A stretch of 63,543 nucleotides of DNA, taken from an uncultured Gammaproteobacteria bacterium (GTDB lineage: Bacteria > Pseudomonadota > Gammaproteobacteria > Steroidobacterales > Woeseiaceae). Shown piece by piece: positions 56,145 to 63,543 of this stretch (positions are counted from its first letter, which is position 1; each line of letters opens with the position of its first letter). The notes below the pieces were generated by a model. It was not told the origin of the DNA and did no database searches. It saw nothing but the letters and a program-made list of their open reading frames with translations. Both the position numbers and the translations under genes were made by a program. The DNA lies in contig CALBPI010000088.1 in assembly GCA_937899415.1 (NCBI GenBank), positions 1-63,543 of the forward strand, given 5' to 3'.

Positions 56145-57074
56145 ATGACGCAACCGACGCACCTCCGCAGTCTCCAGGCCCTCGAGCTCGCCATCCGTAT
56201 GGGATCGCTTAAGGGGGCTGCGGCCGCGCTTTCGATTACACCCGCAGCGCTTGGGCAGCGCATCAAGGCCCTTGAAGACTATCTCGGCTACGAGCTCATC
56301 AGCCGCGGCCGTTCCGGCGTGCGCCCGACAAGCGAGGTCAAGCCCGCGCTTGCGCATCTCACGGCCGCGTTTCGCGAACTTGAGACAGTGACGCGACTGC
56401 TCGACTTTCAGCGTGTCGACGAAATCCATATCACGGCTCATACCGACTGGGCCCAGCTTTGGCTCGCGCCCAGGCTCGAGGCTTACAAGCAGGCTAACCC
56501 CAACACGCTGTTTTGCGTCAACGGCGTCGGCGATGTCCCCGCGCGCATCGGGGACGCCGACTGTGACGTCGGCTTCGGGGTAGCCCTGAAGGGTGGCGAT
56601 GTGGACGTGCTCCACCGGGACTACCTGTTGCCCGTGGCGTCCACCGAGAATGCGGCTCGACTCGAGGGACTGCCAAACGACCGGGCACTGGAGGGCTTTC
56701 CACTGCTCCACATTGACGCCTACACCGCCCAGTCCGGTGACATGGGATGGCCCGAGTGGTTTCGGCAATTCGGCCACCGACGCACTGGCCTTTCACGAGG
56801 CGTTCGCTACCAGTGGGTACTTCAGGCTATGGAAGCAGTCCGTGCGGATGCGGGCTTTATGCTGTGCGGCCTGTCACTGGTGCAGGCCGAGGTAGCACGC
56901 GGCAGTTTGCTGACGCCATTTGGCATCAAGGAAGGCTGTTGGGCCAAGCGACCGTTCGAGGCCAGGTTTCGATCTGCATCACTCAAACGCAGTGCCCTGG
57001 CGCACTTCAGAGACTGGCTTCTGACCGAGGCCCGCGCGACCGACGACGTGCTCGCGCGCACGATAAACAGCTAG
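56145..57074 (+). CDS. LysR-family transcriptional regulator
   Basis: 309 residues. The N-terminal winged helix-turn-helix is LRSLQALELAIRMGSLKGAA then ITPAALGQRIKALEDYLGYELI; the effector domain runs from about residue 90 (VDEIHITAHTDWAQLWLAPRLEAY). The helix AALGQRIKALED differs from the usual AVSxxIRxLE, as in GcvA-like relatives. It is divergent from the DUF4242/secreted protein pair across an AT-rich palindrome. The stop is followed by a shared terminator with the convergent gene at 57150. Ligand unknown. Confidence 0.92.
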   Translation: MTQPTHLRSLQALELAIRMGSLKGAAAALSITPAALGQRIKALEDYLGYELISRGRSGVRPTSEVKPALAHLTAAFRELETVTRLLDFQRVDEIHITAHTDWAQLWLAPRLEAYKQANPNTLFCVNGVGDVPARIGDADCDVGFGVALKGGDVDVLHRDYLLPVASTENAARLEGLPNDRALEGFPLLHIDAYTAQSGDMGWPEWFRQFGHRRTGLSRGVRYQWVLQAMEAVRADAGFMLCGLSLVQAEVARGSLLTPFGIKEGCWAKRPFEARFRSASLKRSALAHFRDWLLTEARATDDVLARTINS

Positions 57075-57092
57075 CGGCTTTACGCTACGCGC

Positions 57093-57122
57093 AAAAAAAA
57101 ACGGCCACCTGAAAGGTGACCG
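57093..57122 (-). terminator. Terminator of the 157-aa gene (partly bidirectional)
   Basis: CGGCCACCT (57102-57110) and AGGTGACCG (57114-57122) pair with a 3-nt loop. On the minus strand the one imperfect position is a U-G wobble and nine T residues follow (57101-57093), so it terminates the gene ending at 57150. On the plus strand the T-tract is short. Confidence 0.85.
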
Positions 57123-57149
57123 CTTTTGTCGCTGATGGCTGCCAGCGTG

Positions 57150-57623
57150 TTACGGCTGGAAGGGCAGCGACGAGTGGTGCTGGATGATACGCAGCGTGCC
57201 GTCGGCGTCCTTCTTGTAGCCCCAGCTCTTGTCGACTGTCGTCACCTGACCGTCTTTGTCGGTCATGATGACCCAGCCCATCCACATGGCGACGTCGCCT
57301 TCGATGAAGCTCGCAGAGGTCTCGGAGCGGCACTCGCGCCAGCCTTTCAGCGCAAAGCCACCGTCGAGCGGGTAGTCCTCGTCGTGGCCGACGAAGTAAG
57401 ACAACGCGCCTTTCTTGGTCGGGCGGAACGTCTTTTCGCCACTGGCCAGTGTCGGCTTGAACAGGACCGGGCCCAGGTTGTAGCCGTAAGCGGCATCCAG
57501 CACGCCGTCGGCAACGCTGCGGGCGCTGTCGATGCCGTCCGCATCGTAGGCTTTGGCAATGGCGATCAGTGCTTCGCCCCAAGCGACTCTGGCTTGATCA
57601 AGTTCCGATTCAGTAATGCTCAC
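57150..57623 (-). CDS. Cytosolic hypothetical protein, possibly SnoaL/NTF2-like
   Basis: 157 residues with no signal peptide. N-terminal helices (ARVAWGEALIAIAKAYDADG) are followed by beta-rich sequence (VGHDEDYPLDGGFALKGW, ASFIEGDVAMWMGWVIMTDKDG, LRIIQHHSSLP). The order of helices then a curved sheet with a closing IQHHSS strand is like the SnoaL/NTF2 fold. Several aromatic and acidic residues could line a pocket. The fold assignment is inference. It is monocistronic with its own terminator; nothing nearby indicates a substrate. Confidence 0.75.
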   Translation of the reverse strand: MSITESELDQARVAWGEALIAIAKAYDADGIDSARSVADGVLDAAYGYNLGPVLFKPTLASGEKTFRPTKKGALSYFVGHDEDYPLDGGFALKGWRECRSETSASFIEGDVAMWMGWVIMTDKDGQVTTVDKSWGYKKDADGTLRIIQHHSSLPFQP

Positions 57624-58129
57624 GTTGACTCCTTATCCTTCATCAATACGTGTTGCCGCCGCGGGCATCCGCATGCGGACACCGGTGACGATCGTGGGGT
57701 GGTCCAACCAAGCTCGCGGACGGCTCAGTTAGACAGAACTGGTGCAGGGCCGCAGTTTCGGCCGAGGGCGTCTGTTATATCGTAACGACCGTATACATTC
57801 ATAAGGTTTTCACGAACAGTTACAACGAGTATTACCACCTGTGTGTTACAGCGGCTTCCCTACCTTAGCGAGAGAGCAAAACGCTTACGCCGGAGGGACC
57901 TCTCAACCTAGGTCATCGCCCGACGATTCTGGCGACAAAACGGTGCCGTCCTTGCAGGGGTGAACCTAGATGCTAACGAGTAGCCATTTGGCCGCGGCCC
58001 CGGAGGTAATCCATGAATCGGAGGCTCGTTCGCAGGCGTTTCTGAATGCAAGTTTTGTTGACGTGCTGATTGCCGCTCAGGCACGGTTGCTTGGCCCTGA
58101 GGCGTGTGCTGCGTACCAGGGAGTGGAAA
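57624..58129. other. Long leader region with possible RNA structure
   Basis: 506 bp. Around 57868-57960 several short complementary arms occur: GAGAG with CTCTC, GACCT with AGGTC, TCGCC with GGCGA, ACGG with CCGT. They could form a structured leader, but I could not match a known riboswitch consensus. An arginine-rich minigene lies at 58013-58045. A frame from 57970 to 58197 (75 codons) lacks a ribosome site. Confidence 0.4.
58013..58045 (+). CDS. Possible 10-residue arginine-rich leader peptide
   Basis: GGAGGT lies 5-6 nt before an ATG that opens MNRRLVRRRF and stops at TGA 58043-58045. Five of ten residues are arginine, two encoded by AGG. The ribosome site is among the best in the window. 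A second mini-frame follows at once (ATG 58046 to TGA 58069). It may be a regulatory upstream ORF for the orphan gene at 58130, or chance. Confidence 0.35.
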   Translation: MNRRLVRRRF

Positions 58130-58516
58130 ATGGAAAGGACCGTTCTTGTTGGTCTGGTGTGTGCGTGCATTTTTGGGGCAATCGATGCCGGCGCTAGTGG
58201 AATCGATATACCAGACAATTCGTCTCTCGAATATGACATAGCGCTGGTTGATGCCAACCCAAATCAAGGCTACGTCCTATTGGGTGGGCCCGGAGATACC
58301 TTGGTTCTCGGAGTCGGTCTCATCGTCAATGGGACATTCAACGAAATCTCACGAACCGATGTCTACGATTCAGATGGCGAATACGATGCAGCATTTCCAG
58401 GCACTGCAGATCGTTACGACTGGGCACACTGGTACTCGTCTATGTCGTCGTTCGCGAGCGGGTACTGCAACACCCTGATTATCTGCCTGGCGGACAATAA
58501 TCAACTCCCACCCTAG
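58130..58516 (+). CDS. Secreted orphan protein
   Basis: 128 residues from an ATG at 58130 (GGGAGTGGAAA upstream). The signal peptide is cleaved around AIDAGA (about residue 21). The mature part is acidic with Asp, Tyr and Ser, and has two cysteines near the end (GYCNTLIICLAD). The base composition is visibly lower in GC than the neighbours and codon use differs, which suggests recent acquisition. The next gene, 33 bp downstream, shares these traits. I do not recognise the family. Confidence 0.65.
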   Translation: MERTVLVGLVCACIFGAIDAGASGIDIPDNSSLEYDIALVDANPNQGYVLLGGPGDTLVLGVGLIVNGTFNEISRTDVYDSDGEYDAAFPGTADRYDWAHWYSSMSSFASGYCNTLIICLADNNQLPP

Positions 58517-58549
58517 TGCGTAGATCGAAGTCACAGGTCGCGATGGAAT

Positions 58550-59308
58550 ATGAAACTGGGCGCAGGCGTCATAGGTGCATTCTTAGCCGCTTCTGCGGCA
58601 CTTATTGCATCAATTCACTATTTCCTTAGCCAGCCAAGACCGCCTAGCTCCACTGGGGATCCATCGGTATGCAGTGAGCTAGCAGGGGAAGGGCAGGACT
58701 GTTCGGACAAAGTCCTGAACAGCCAGACGCCCGTTGCGGCCACTGTCGACACTGCGGGCGATGCAGCAATCGTCCGCATGGGTGTTGCTGGCTCTGTGGA
58801 TCCAAGTGGCCAGTCTCAATCGGTCAAAAATGATTCACAGCCCACTAGCCTCCAACAATCCGCCAGCTACGCGGAACTCTATGAACTGTATCGCCAAAGA
58901 CCAGGCGGCGAAATCGACAGATTTGGCCAGACTCGAAGATCAAGGTTCATTTCCGGGTTTGCTGCGATGCCCGGTGACGAGTTCACTAGCTGGGTGGACG
59001 AGCAGTTCAGCCGGCAAAGCACGGCTCTCCGGGTGATAGAGCGCAACGTCAGCCGCGTGGAGGAGTTCATGGAGCGGGCAGTTAGGCAAGATCGTCTCCA
59101 AATCAGAACTGAGTGCGCCGAATCCGTTTGCAGACTCGAGATGCCTATTGAGGTGTTTCGCCGAATCCGCGCGATAGAAAGACTGCAGGATCTTGTAGAC
59201 ACGGACACATTTATCGACGTTCCAATCGTCGGCTTCCGGAGACTCGATGAGCGCTTCATGGTCGTTCACATAGTCCGCGAAGATGCCGACCTGTTTCCCG
59301 AGCAATGA
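58550..59308 (+). CDS. Orphan membrane-anchored protein
   Basis: 252 residues. An N-terminal hydrophobic helix (AGVIGAFLAASAALIASIHYF) anchors it or serves as signal, followed by a Ser/Gln/Asp-rich linker to about residue 105. A charged helical domain (about 105-250) has ECAESVCRLEMPIEVFRRI with two cysteines. It resembles no family I can name. Its base composition is lower in GC than comM and the glnK block. It forms an isolated pair with the preceding gene between conserved housekeeping loci. Confidence 0.65.
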   Translation: MKLGAGVIGAFLAASAALIASIHYFLSQPRPPSSTGDPSVCSELAGEGQDCSDKVLNSQTPVAATVDTAGDAAIVRMGVAGSVDPSGQSQSVKNDSQPTSLQQSASYAELYELYRQRPGGEIDRFGQTRRSRFISGFAAMPGDEFTSWVDEQFSRQSTALRVIERNVSRVEEFMERAVRQDRLQIRTECAESVCRLEMPIEVFRRIRAIERLQDLVDTDTFIDVPIVGFRRLDERFMVVHIVREDADLFPEQ

Positions 59309-59327
59309 GCCTCAAGTGTAAATCTGG

Positions 59328-60866
59328 CTACCGCGATTGCGTATTGGGGCTATGGTGACCAGCAGGAGCTATCGTAGGCGCTCGAAGCGACAACGCTTCT
59401 GCCATATCGACTTCAGCTATGTAGTCGCGGCCAGCTAGGTCGCTCACCGTACGCGCCACCCGCAACACGCGATGACAAGCACGCGCCGACAGATGCATAT
59501 TATTAGCCGCGCGTTCCAGCAGCGCCTGCGCCGCATCTGCGCCTTCGAGCAAGGCGCCCAGCCGCGCGGGACTCAAGCGGGCGTTGGAACAACCCTGGCG
59601 ATGGTGCGCCCGCCCGCGCGCGTCGCGGACGCGGGCAGCAACTGGTGGAGACTCGGGTCTTGATGACTGGCTGCGCAGCGTCTTGAACGGCACGCGGCCC
59701 AAGCTGACGCTGAGATCGATGCGATCCAATAAAGGCCCTGAAAGACGTCCCTGATAACGCAGCACCTGGTCCTGGGAGCAGCGGCATAGCGTGTCTGGGT
59801 CACCCAGATACCCGCAGGGGCAGGGATTCATTGCAGCGACGAGCTGGAATCGGGCCGGGAAACTTACGTACGCATTGGCGCGAGCGATATGCACGCGGCC
59901 TGTCTCGAGCGGCTCGCGCAACATCTCGAGGGCGTGGCGCGAAAACTCGGGCAACTCGTCGAGAAACAGCACGCCGTGGTGGGCGCGGCTAATTTCGCCA
60001 GGGCGCGGTCGTGAGCCACCACCCACGAGTGCCGCAGACGACGCGCTATGGTGTGGCGCACGAAAGGGTCGTTGGTGCCATCGTGTCTTGGAAGGCGCAT
60101 GACCGGTGACGGATCGGATCGTGGCCACCTCGAGCACTTCGGCTTCAGTCATTTCGGGTACAAGACCGGGTAGGCGCGCCGCGAGCATGCTTTTGCCACT
60201 GCCCGGCGGCCCGATCAGAAGCAGATTGTGTTCACCGGCCGCCGCTACCTCCAACGCGCGCTTTGCGCCCTGTTGGCCGCGCACATCGGCAAGATCTGGA
60301 ACCGGCACTGCGTCGTCATCAACAACACGACGCGACGCGACCACAGCCAGCGATTGCTTGCCCGACAGGTGGTCCACAGCATCAGCGAGTGTTGCCACGG
60401 CGTGGGCGCGAGCCCCGGGGGCCAGCGCGGCAATGTGTGCGTCACACGCCCCGACGATGACACTGCGTCCCGCAGCAGCGGCCGCGATCGCCGCAGGCAG
60501 CACACCGGCGACGGGTGCGACCTCGCCCGCCAGCGTCAACTCACCGAAGCACTCCGTGTCATCGAGCACTGTCGAGCGAAGCTGCCCCGACGCAGCCAAG
60601 ATGGCCAATGCAATGGCGAGATCGAACCGACCGCCCGACTTGGGCAGGTCGGCGGGCGCAAGATTGACGACGATCCGCGACACGGGGAAGTCGTAGCCCA
60701 AACTCGCGAGCGCACCGCGCACACGGTCGCGGCTTTCGCGCACCGTCGTTTCCGCGAGGCCGACAATATTGAACGCGGGCAGGCCGCTCGCCAGCTGCAC
60801 TTCCACCGAAACCGGTGGTGCCTCCAGGCCACGCTCACCGCGGCACCGCACCCTGGCATATCCCAT
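59328..60866 (-). CDS. comM: YifB/ComM-family Mg-chelatase-like AAA ATPase
   Basis: 512 residues. The N-terminal Lon-like ChlI domain (about 1-165) starts YARVRCRGERGLEAPPVSVEVQLASG; the AAA+ core has Walker A LIGPPGSGKSMLAARLPG (about 214-232), sensor/arginine-finger block GVLFLDELPEFSRHALEMLREPLE, a PCPCGYLGDPDTLCRCS zinc-like cysteine cluster and a C-terminal Mg_chelatase domain. ComM is a hexameric helicase that promotes branch migration during natural transformation. It precedes ubiK on the complementary strand order (ubiK upstream, same strand), a common gammaproteobacterial arrangement. Confidence 0.95.
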   Translation of the reverse strand: MGYARVRCRGERGLEAPPVSVEVQLASGLPAFNIVGLAETTVRESRDRVRGALASLGYDFPVSRIVVNLAPADLPKSGGRFDLAIALAILAASGQLRSTVLDDTECFGELTLAGEVAPVAGVLPAAIAAAAAGRSVIVGACDAHIAALAPGARAHAVATLADAVDHLSGKQSLAVVASRRVVDDDAVPVPDLADVRGQQGAKRALEVAAAGEHNLLLIGPPGSGKSMLAARLPGLVPEMTEAEVLEVATIRSVTGHAPSKTRWHQRPFRAPHHSASSAALVGGGSRPRPGEISRAHHGVLFLDELPEFSRHALEMLREPLETGRVHIARANAYVSFPARFQLVAAMNPCPCGYLGDPDTLCRCSQDQVLRYQGRLSGPLLDRIDLSVSLGRVPFKTLRSQSSRPESPPVAARVRDARGRAHHRQGCSNARLSPARLGALLEGADAAQALLERAANNMHLSARACHRVLRVARTVSDLAGRDYIAEVDMAEALSLRAPTIAPAGHHSPNTQSR

Positions 60867-60901
60867 CGCCCGCTCCTGTTACCGGAGCGGGGGGACGCCC
60901 G

Positions 60902-61153
60902 TCAGTCGTCGCTCAGCCCTTGCTCCAGGTCGGCCAGGCTGGCTTCGAGCGCCTCGAGGCGTTCCCGCGTGCGCTTGAGCACGGCGGCCTGGACCTCGAA
61001 CTCCTCGCGCGAGACGAGGTTCATCTTGCCCAGGCCCGAGCTCAGCACGGACCTGAAGTTGCGCTCGATGTCTTCGTGCGCGGTTCTGAGGTTCTGCGGG
61101 ATCGCGTCGGCAAGGCGTTTGGCCAGCCCGTTCAACGTGTCGTCATTGGTCAC
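60902..61153 (-). CDS. ubiK: Ubiquinone biosynthesis accessory factor UbiK (BMFP domain)
   Basis: 83 residues from a GTG at 61153 (GGAGAG 7 nt upstream). It is the YqiC/BMFP type: an amphipathic N-terminal helix (LNGLAKRLADAIPQNLRTAHEDIERNFRSVL), the motif MNLVSREEFEVQAAVLKRTRERLEALE and a C-terminal coiled coil (EASLADLEQ) with an acidic end. UbiK trimerises with UbiJ and assists ubiquinone assembly in aerobic growth. The length is normal. It lies 35 bp upstream of comM on the same strand and is probably co-transcribed. Confidence 0.92.
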   Translation of the reverse strand: MTNDDTLNGLAKRLADAIPQNLRTAHEDIERNFRSVLSSGLGKMNLVSREEFEVQAAVLKRTRERLEALEASLADLEQGLSDD

Positions 61154-61283
61154 TTGATGCTCTCCGGAGCAGCGCCCGACGCGCCGCATACGTTTCGTCG
61201 CGATGGTGCCAGAAAGACCCGGCGCGCGAGACGCGAATCGCCATAGCCCTGGCCGCCAAGCTGGTGCATCGCAGCATCAACCT

Positions 61284-61300
61284 TGCACCACATTGGTGCG
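61284..61300 (+). promoter_or_regulatory. NtrC binding site
   Basis: TGCACCACATTGGTGCG matches the NtrC consensus TGCACCA-N3-TGGTGCA at all but the last base. A weaker second site (perfect right half TGGTGCA at 61262-61268, partial left half) is centred 32 bp upstream, about three helical turns. This is the usual enhancer spacing. Confidence 0.85.
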
Positions 61301-61350
61301 AAAGTGAGTGCGGTACTAATCTAAGCCACTTATTTTATTGAATTTTTCTT

Positions 61351-61843
<493 letters not shown>

Positions 61844-61861
61844 GGCTCAGGGGTAATTCAG

Positions 61862-63139
61862 GTGGAAGAACTCGCAACACAAGTCACGGGCATCAGTTAT
61901 GCCCTCGACACATTCTATTTCCTTGTCATGGGTGCGCTGGTCATGTGGATGGCCGCGGGCTTCACGATGCTCGAATCCGGTCTCGTTCGTTCCAAGAACA
62001 CGGCCGAGATTCTGACCAAAAACGTCGGTCTCTATTCGATCGCCTGCATCATGTACATGCTCTGTGGTTACAGCATCATGTACCCGGGCGGCGATTTTCA
62101 GGGCGGCTACTTCAACGCGCTGGCCAACATCAGCATTCTTACCGGTTCCGACAATGATGCTGCAGCAGTCGCTGACGGCAGTTACTACTCCGGCCTTTCA
62201 GATTTCTTCTTCCAGGTGGTGTTCGTCGCCACGGCGATGTCGATCGTTTCTGGCGCCGTCGCCGAACGGATGAAGCTCTACTCGTTCTTTGTATTTGCCA
62301 TCGTGCTGACCGGCTTCATCTACCCGATCCAGGGCTTCTGGAAGTGGGGCGATGGCTGGCTCAACGTCGGCAACGGTGATGTTGGCTTCCTCGACTTCGC
62401 AGGCTCGGGCGTCGTGCACATGACGGGTGCCGCAGCGGCACTCGCCGGCGTGATCCTGCTGGGTGCGCGCAAGGGCAAGTACGGCAAGGACGGCCAGGTG
62501 CAGCCGATCCCGGGCGCCAATCTGCCGCTTGCGACAATCGGTACGCTCATCCTCTGGCTGGGCTGGTTCGGATTCAACGGTGGTTCGCAGCTGCAGGTTA
62601 CAGGCATCGAGAACGCCAACGCCGTTGCGCTGATTTTTGTCAACACGAACATGGCTGCCGCCGGTGGTCTCGTCGCGGCAATGCTGTTGTCGCGCATCTG
62701 GTTTGGGAAGGCGGATCTCACCATGATCCTGAATGGTGCACTTGCCGGACTGGTGGCCATCACCGCTGAACCGCTGACACCGCAGCCTCTCGAAGCGACA
62801 CTCATTGGTGTCGTCGGTGGTCTGCTCGTCGTGGCCTCCATCGTGTTCCTCGACAAGCTCAAGATCGACGATCCGGTCGGCGCCATTTCCGTCCACGGTG
62901 TAGTTGGTGCCTGGGGCCTTCTGGCCGTGCCGCTGACCAACGACGATGCGTCGATGGTCTGGCAGCTTATCGGTCTGGGCAGCATCTTTGCGTGGGTGTT
63001 TGTCACGAGCTTTGCCGTATGGTTTGTCGTTAAAGCAACCATGGGCATCCGCGTCTCGGACGAGGAAGAGTACGAAGGGCTCGACATCGGGGAATGTGGC
63101 CTCGAGGCCTACCCCGAGTTCGTCACCACGGACTCATAA
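61862..63139 (+). CDS. amtB: Ammonium transporter
   Basis: 425 residues from a GTG at 61862. Eleven membrane helices of the Amt fold are visible. Conserved blocks are AGFTMLESGLVRSKNTAEIL (about 32-51), the twin-His pore residues His186 (SGVVHMTGAAA) and His345 (ISVHGVVGAWG), and GWFGFNGGS (about 234-242). The N-terminus lacks the cleaved signal peptide of enterobacterial AmtB; the first helix starts within 15 residues. The C-tail contains the GlnK-interacting region ending ECGLEAYPEF. It conducts ammonium into the cell under nitrogen limitation. Confidence 0.96.
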   Translation: MEELATQVTGISYALDTFYFLVMGALVMWMAAGFTMLESGLVRSKNTAEILTKNVGLYSIACIMYMLCGYSIMYPGGDFQGGYFNALANISILTGSDNDAAAVADGSYYSGLSDFFFQVVFVATAMSIVSGAVAERMKLYSFFVFAIVLTGFIYPIQGFWKWGDGWLNVGNGDVGFLDFAGSGVVHMTGAAAALAGVILLGARKGKYGKDGQVQPIPGANLPLATIGTLILWLGWFGFNGGSQLQVTGIENANAVALIFVNTNMAAAGGLVAAMLLSRIWFGKADLTMILNGALAGLVAITAEPLTPQPLEATLIGVVGGLLVVASIVFLDKLKIDDPVGAISVHGVVGAWGLLAVPLTNDDASMVWQLIGLGSIFAWVFVTSFAVWFVVKATMGIRVSDEEEYEGLDIGECGLEAYPEFVTTDS

Positions 63140-63463
63140 GGACATCGCGGCTGTGGCAGCCCTTCACGGGGCTGTCACAGTTCGCGGCTACTCTAATGAC
63201 GTGGTTGTCGCCAACCCCCCCCACCGGCGTCACCATAATGCGGTCTTGAGGTGACTCGGCCGCTTCGAAACGGGCCAGACGGCCCGTTTTTTTTGCCTCA
63301 CCGCCGAGTGGACATAATCCGATGATTCCGGCGCGTTGCGTGACACGGCGCACGTCGCGTAGTGCGAGCCAGTTCACCGTATCCCCGGCCCCGCTCCGAT
63401 AGGCTGCCCCTGTAACAGTCCGAGCGCTTGCCGCCGGGCGCATTTCCTTAGAGGATAGAGGCC
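63140..63463. other. Intergenic region after amtB
   Basis: 324 bp. It contains a hairpin at 63151-63180 (12-bp arms CTGTGGCAGCCC and GGGCTGTCACAG, one mismatch, no T-tract) and the strong terminator at 63268-63294. The last 170 bp probably carry the promoter of the next gene, but no clear hexamers or sigma-54 site were found. Confidence 0.55.
63268..63294 (+). terminator. Rho-independent terminator of glnK-amtB
   Basis: AAACGGGCC (63268-63276) and GGCCCGTTT (63281-63289) make a 9-bp stem with loop AGAC, followed by an uninterrupted T-tract to 63294. Confidence 0.92.
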
Positions 63464-63543
63464 ATGACGCGCCGCACGACAATTCGCATCGCCACGCTCG
63501 CCGCGTCGGCTCTCGTGTTTGCGCAAGCGAGTGCCGAGAGCTA
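63464..63543 (+). CDS. Exported protein, N-terminal fragment only
   Basis: An ATG at 63464 follows AGAGGATAGAGGCC and opens a frame to the window edge. The 26 visible residues form a Sec signal peptide: basic TRRTTIRI, hydrophobic ATLAASALVFA, cleavage about QASA-ES. Position behind amtB is where some proteobacteria carry a TorF-like putative porin, but the fragment is too short to assign. Confidence 0.7.
   Translation, partial: MTRRTTIRIATLAASALVFAQASAES

Noticed and set aside
57860-57960. Possible glycine, THF or c-di-GMP riboswitch
   Set aside because: Short complementary arms exist, but the conserved core sequences of these classes could not be found.
57970-58197. 75-codon frame MLTSSHLAAAP
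   Set aside because: No ribosome site and it overlaps the better-supported gene at 58130 in another frame.

Overview
The window looks like the chromosome of a GC-rich, aerobic, heterotrophic gammaproteobacterium, probably marine. This rests on laminarin-type glycoside hydrolases, a TonB-dependent receptor, heme A synthesis genes, a ubiK/comM/glnK/amtB block with a sigma-54/NtrC promoter, and a cyanophycin cluster. No rRNA, tRNA, CRISPR array, insertion sequence or prophage was seen. A family such as the Woeseiaceae would fit, but that is inference from gene content.

Layout. (1) 1-8914: a beta-1,3-glucan (laminarin) locus. It holds a lipoprotein with repeated domains (cut by the window edge), a GH16 lipoprotein, a small protein, a GH3-GH17-LysR operon and a divergent GPH-type sugar symporter. 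Two near-identical palindromes, one before GH16 and one between GH3 and the symporter, tie the locus into one regulon. (2) 8924-17317: one 2,797-codon gene in which a thrombospondin-type-3 repeat protein with a C-terminal sorting-like signal runs in frame into a complete OmpA-family protein with its own signal peptide. (3) 17705-25675: a LuxR-type response regulator, a REC-EAL phosphodiesterase, a glycosyltransferase, a frameshifted GH53 galactanase, an MMPL/RND exporter and a two-domain lipoprotein. (4) 25741-29001: a large secreted subtilisin with a consensus CRP-type site upstream.

(5) 29369-35922: cyanophycin metabolism, transcribed as isoaspartyl dipeptidase, cyanophycinase, cyanophycin synthetase and a second Mur-ligase-like protein. 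(6) 35986-43005: tetR, then an RND tripartite efflux operon ending in a periplasmic TonB-C-domain protein. Tandem palindromes lie next to the tetR start. (7) 43185-48420: a divergent, tightly overlapping operon with one MacB-type ATPase, one FtsX/MacB permease and three different HlyD-type adaptors. (8) 48449-50369: ctaB and ctaA for heme O/A synthesis. (9) 51085-57623: a TonB-dependent receptor, a cytochrome c5-like protein, small secreted and soluble proteins and a LysR regulator.

(10) 57624-59308: two orphan genes of lower GC behind a long leader containing an arginine-rich minigene. (11) 59328-63543: comM, ubiK, then glnK-amtB under classical nitrogen control, and the start of another exported protein.

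The most unusual points are the in-frame fusion of two exported proteins, the three-adaptor MacB operon, the extra Mur ligase beside cphA, the shared glucan operator, the probable AUC start of the GH3 gene and the frameshift in GH53.
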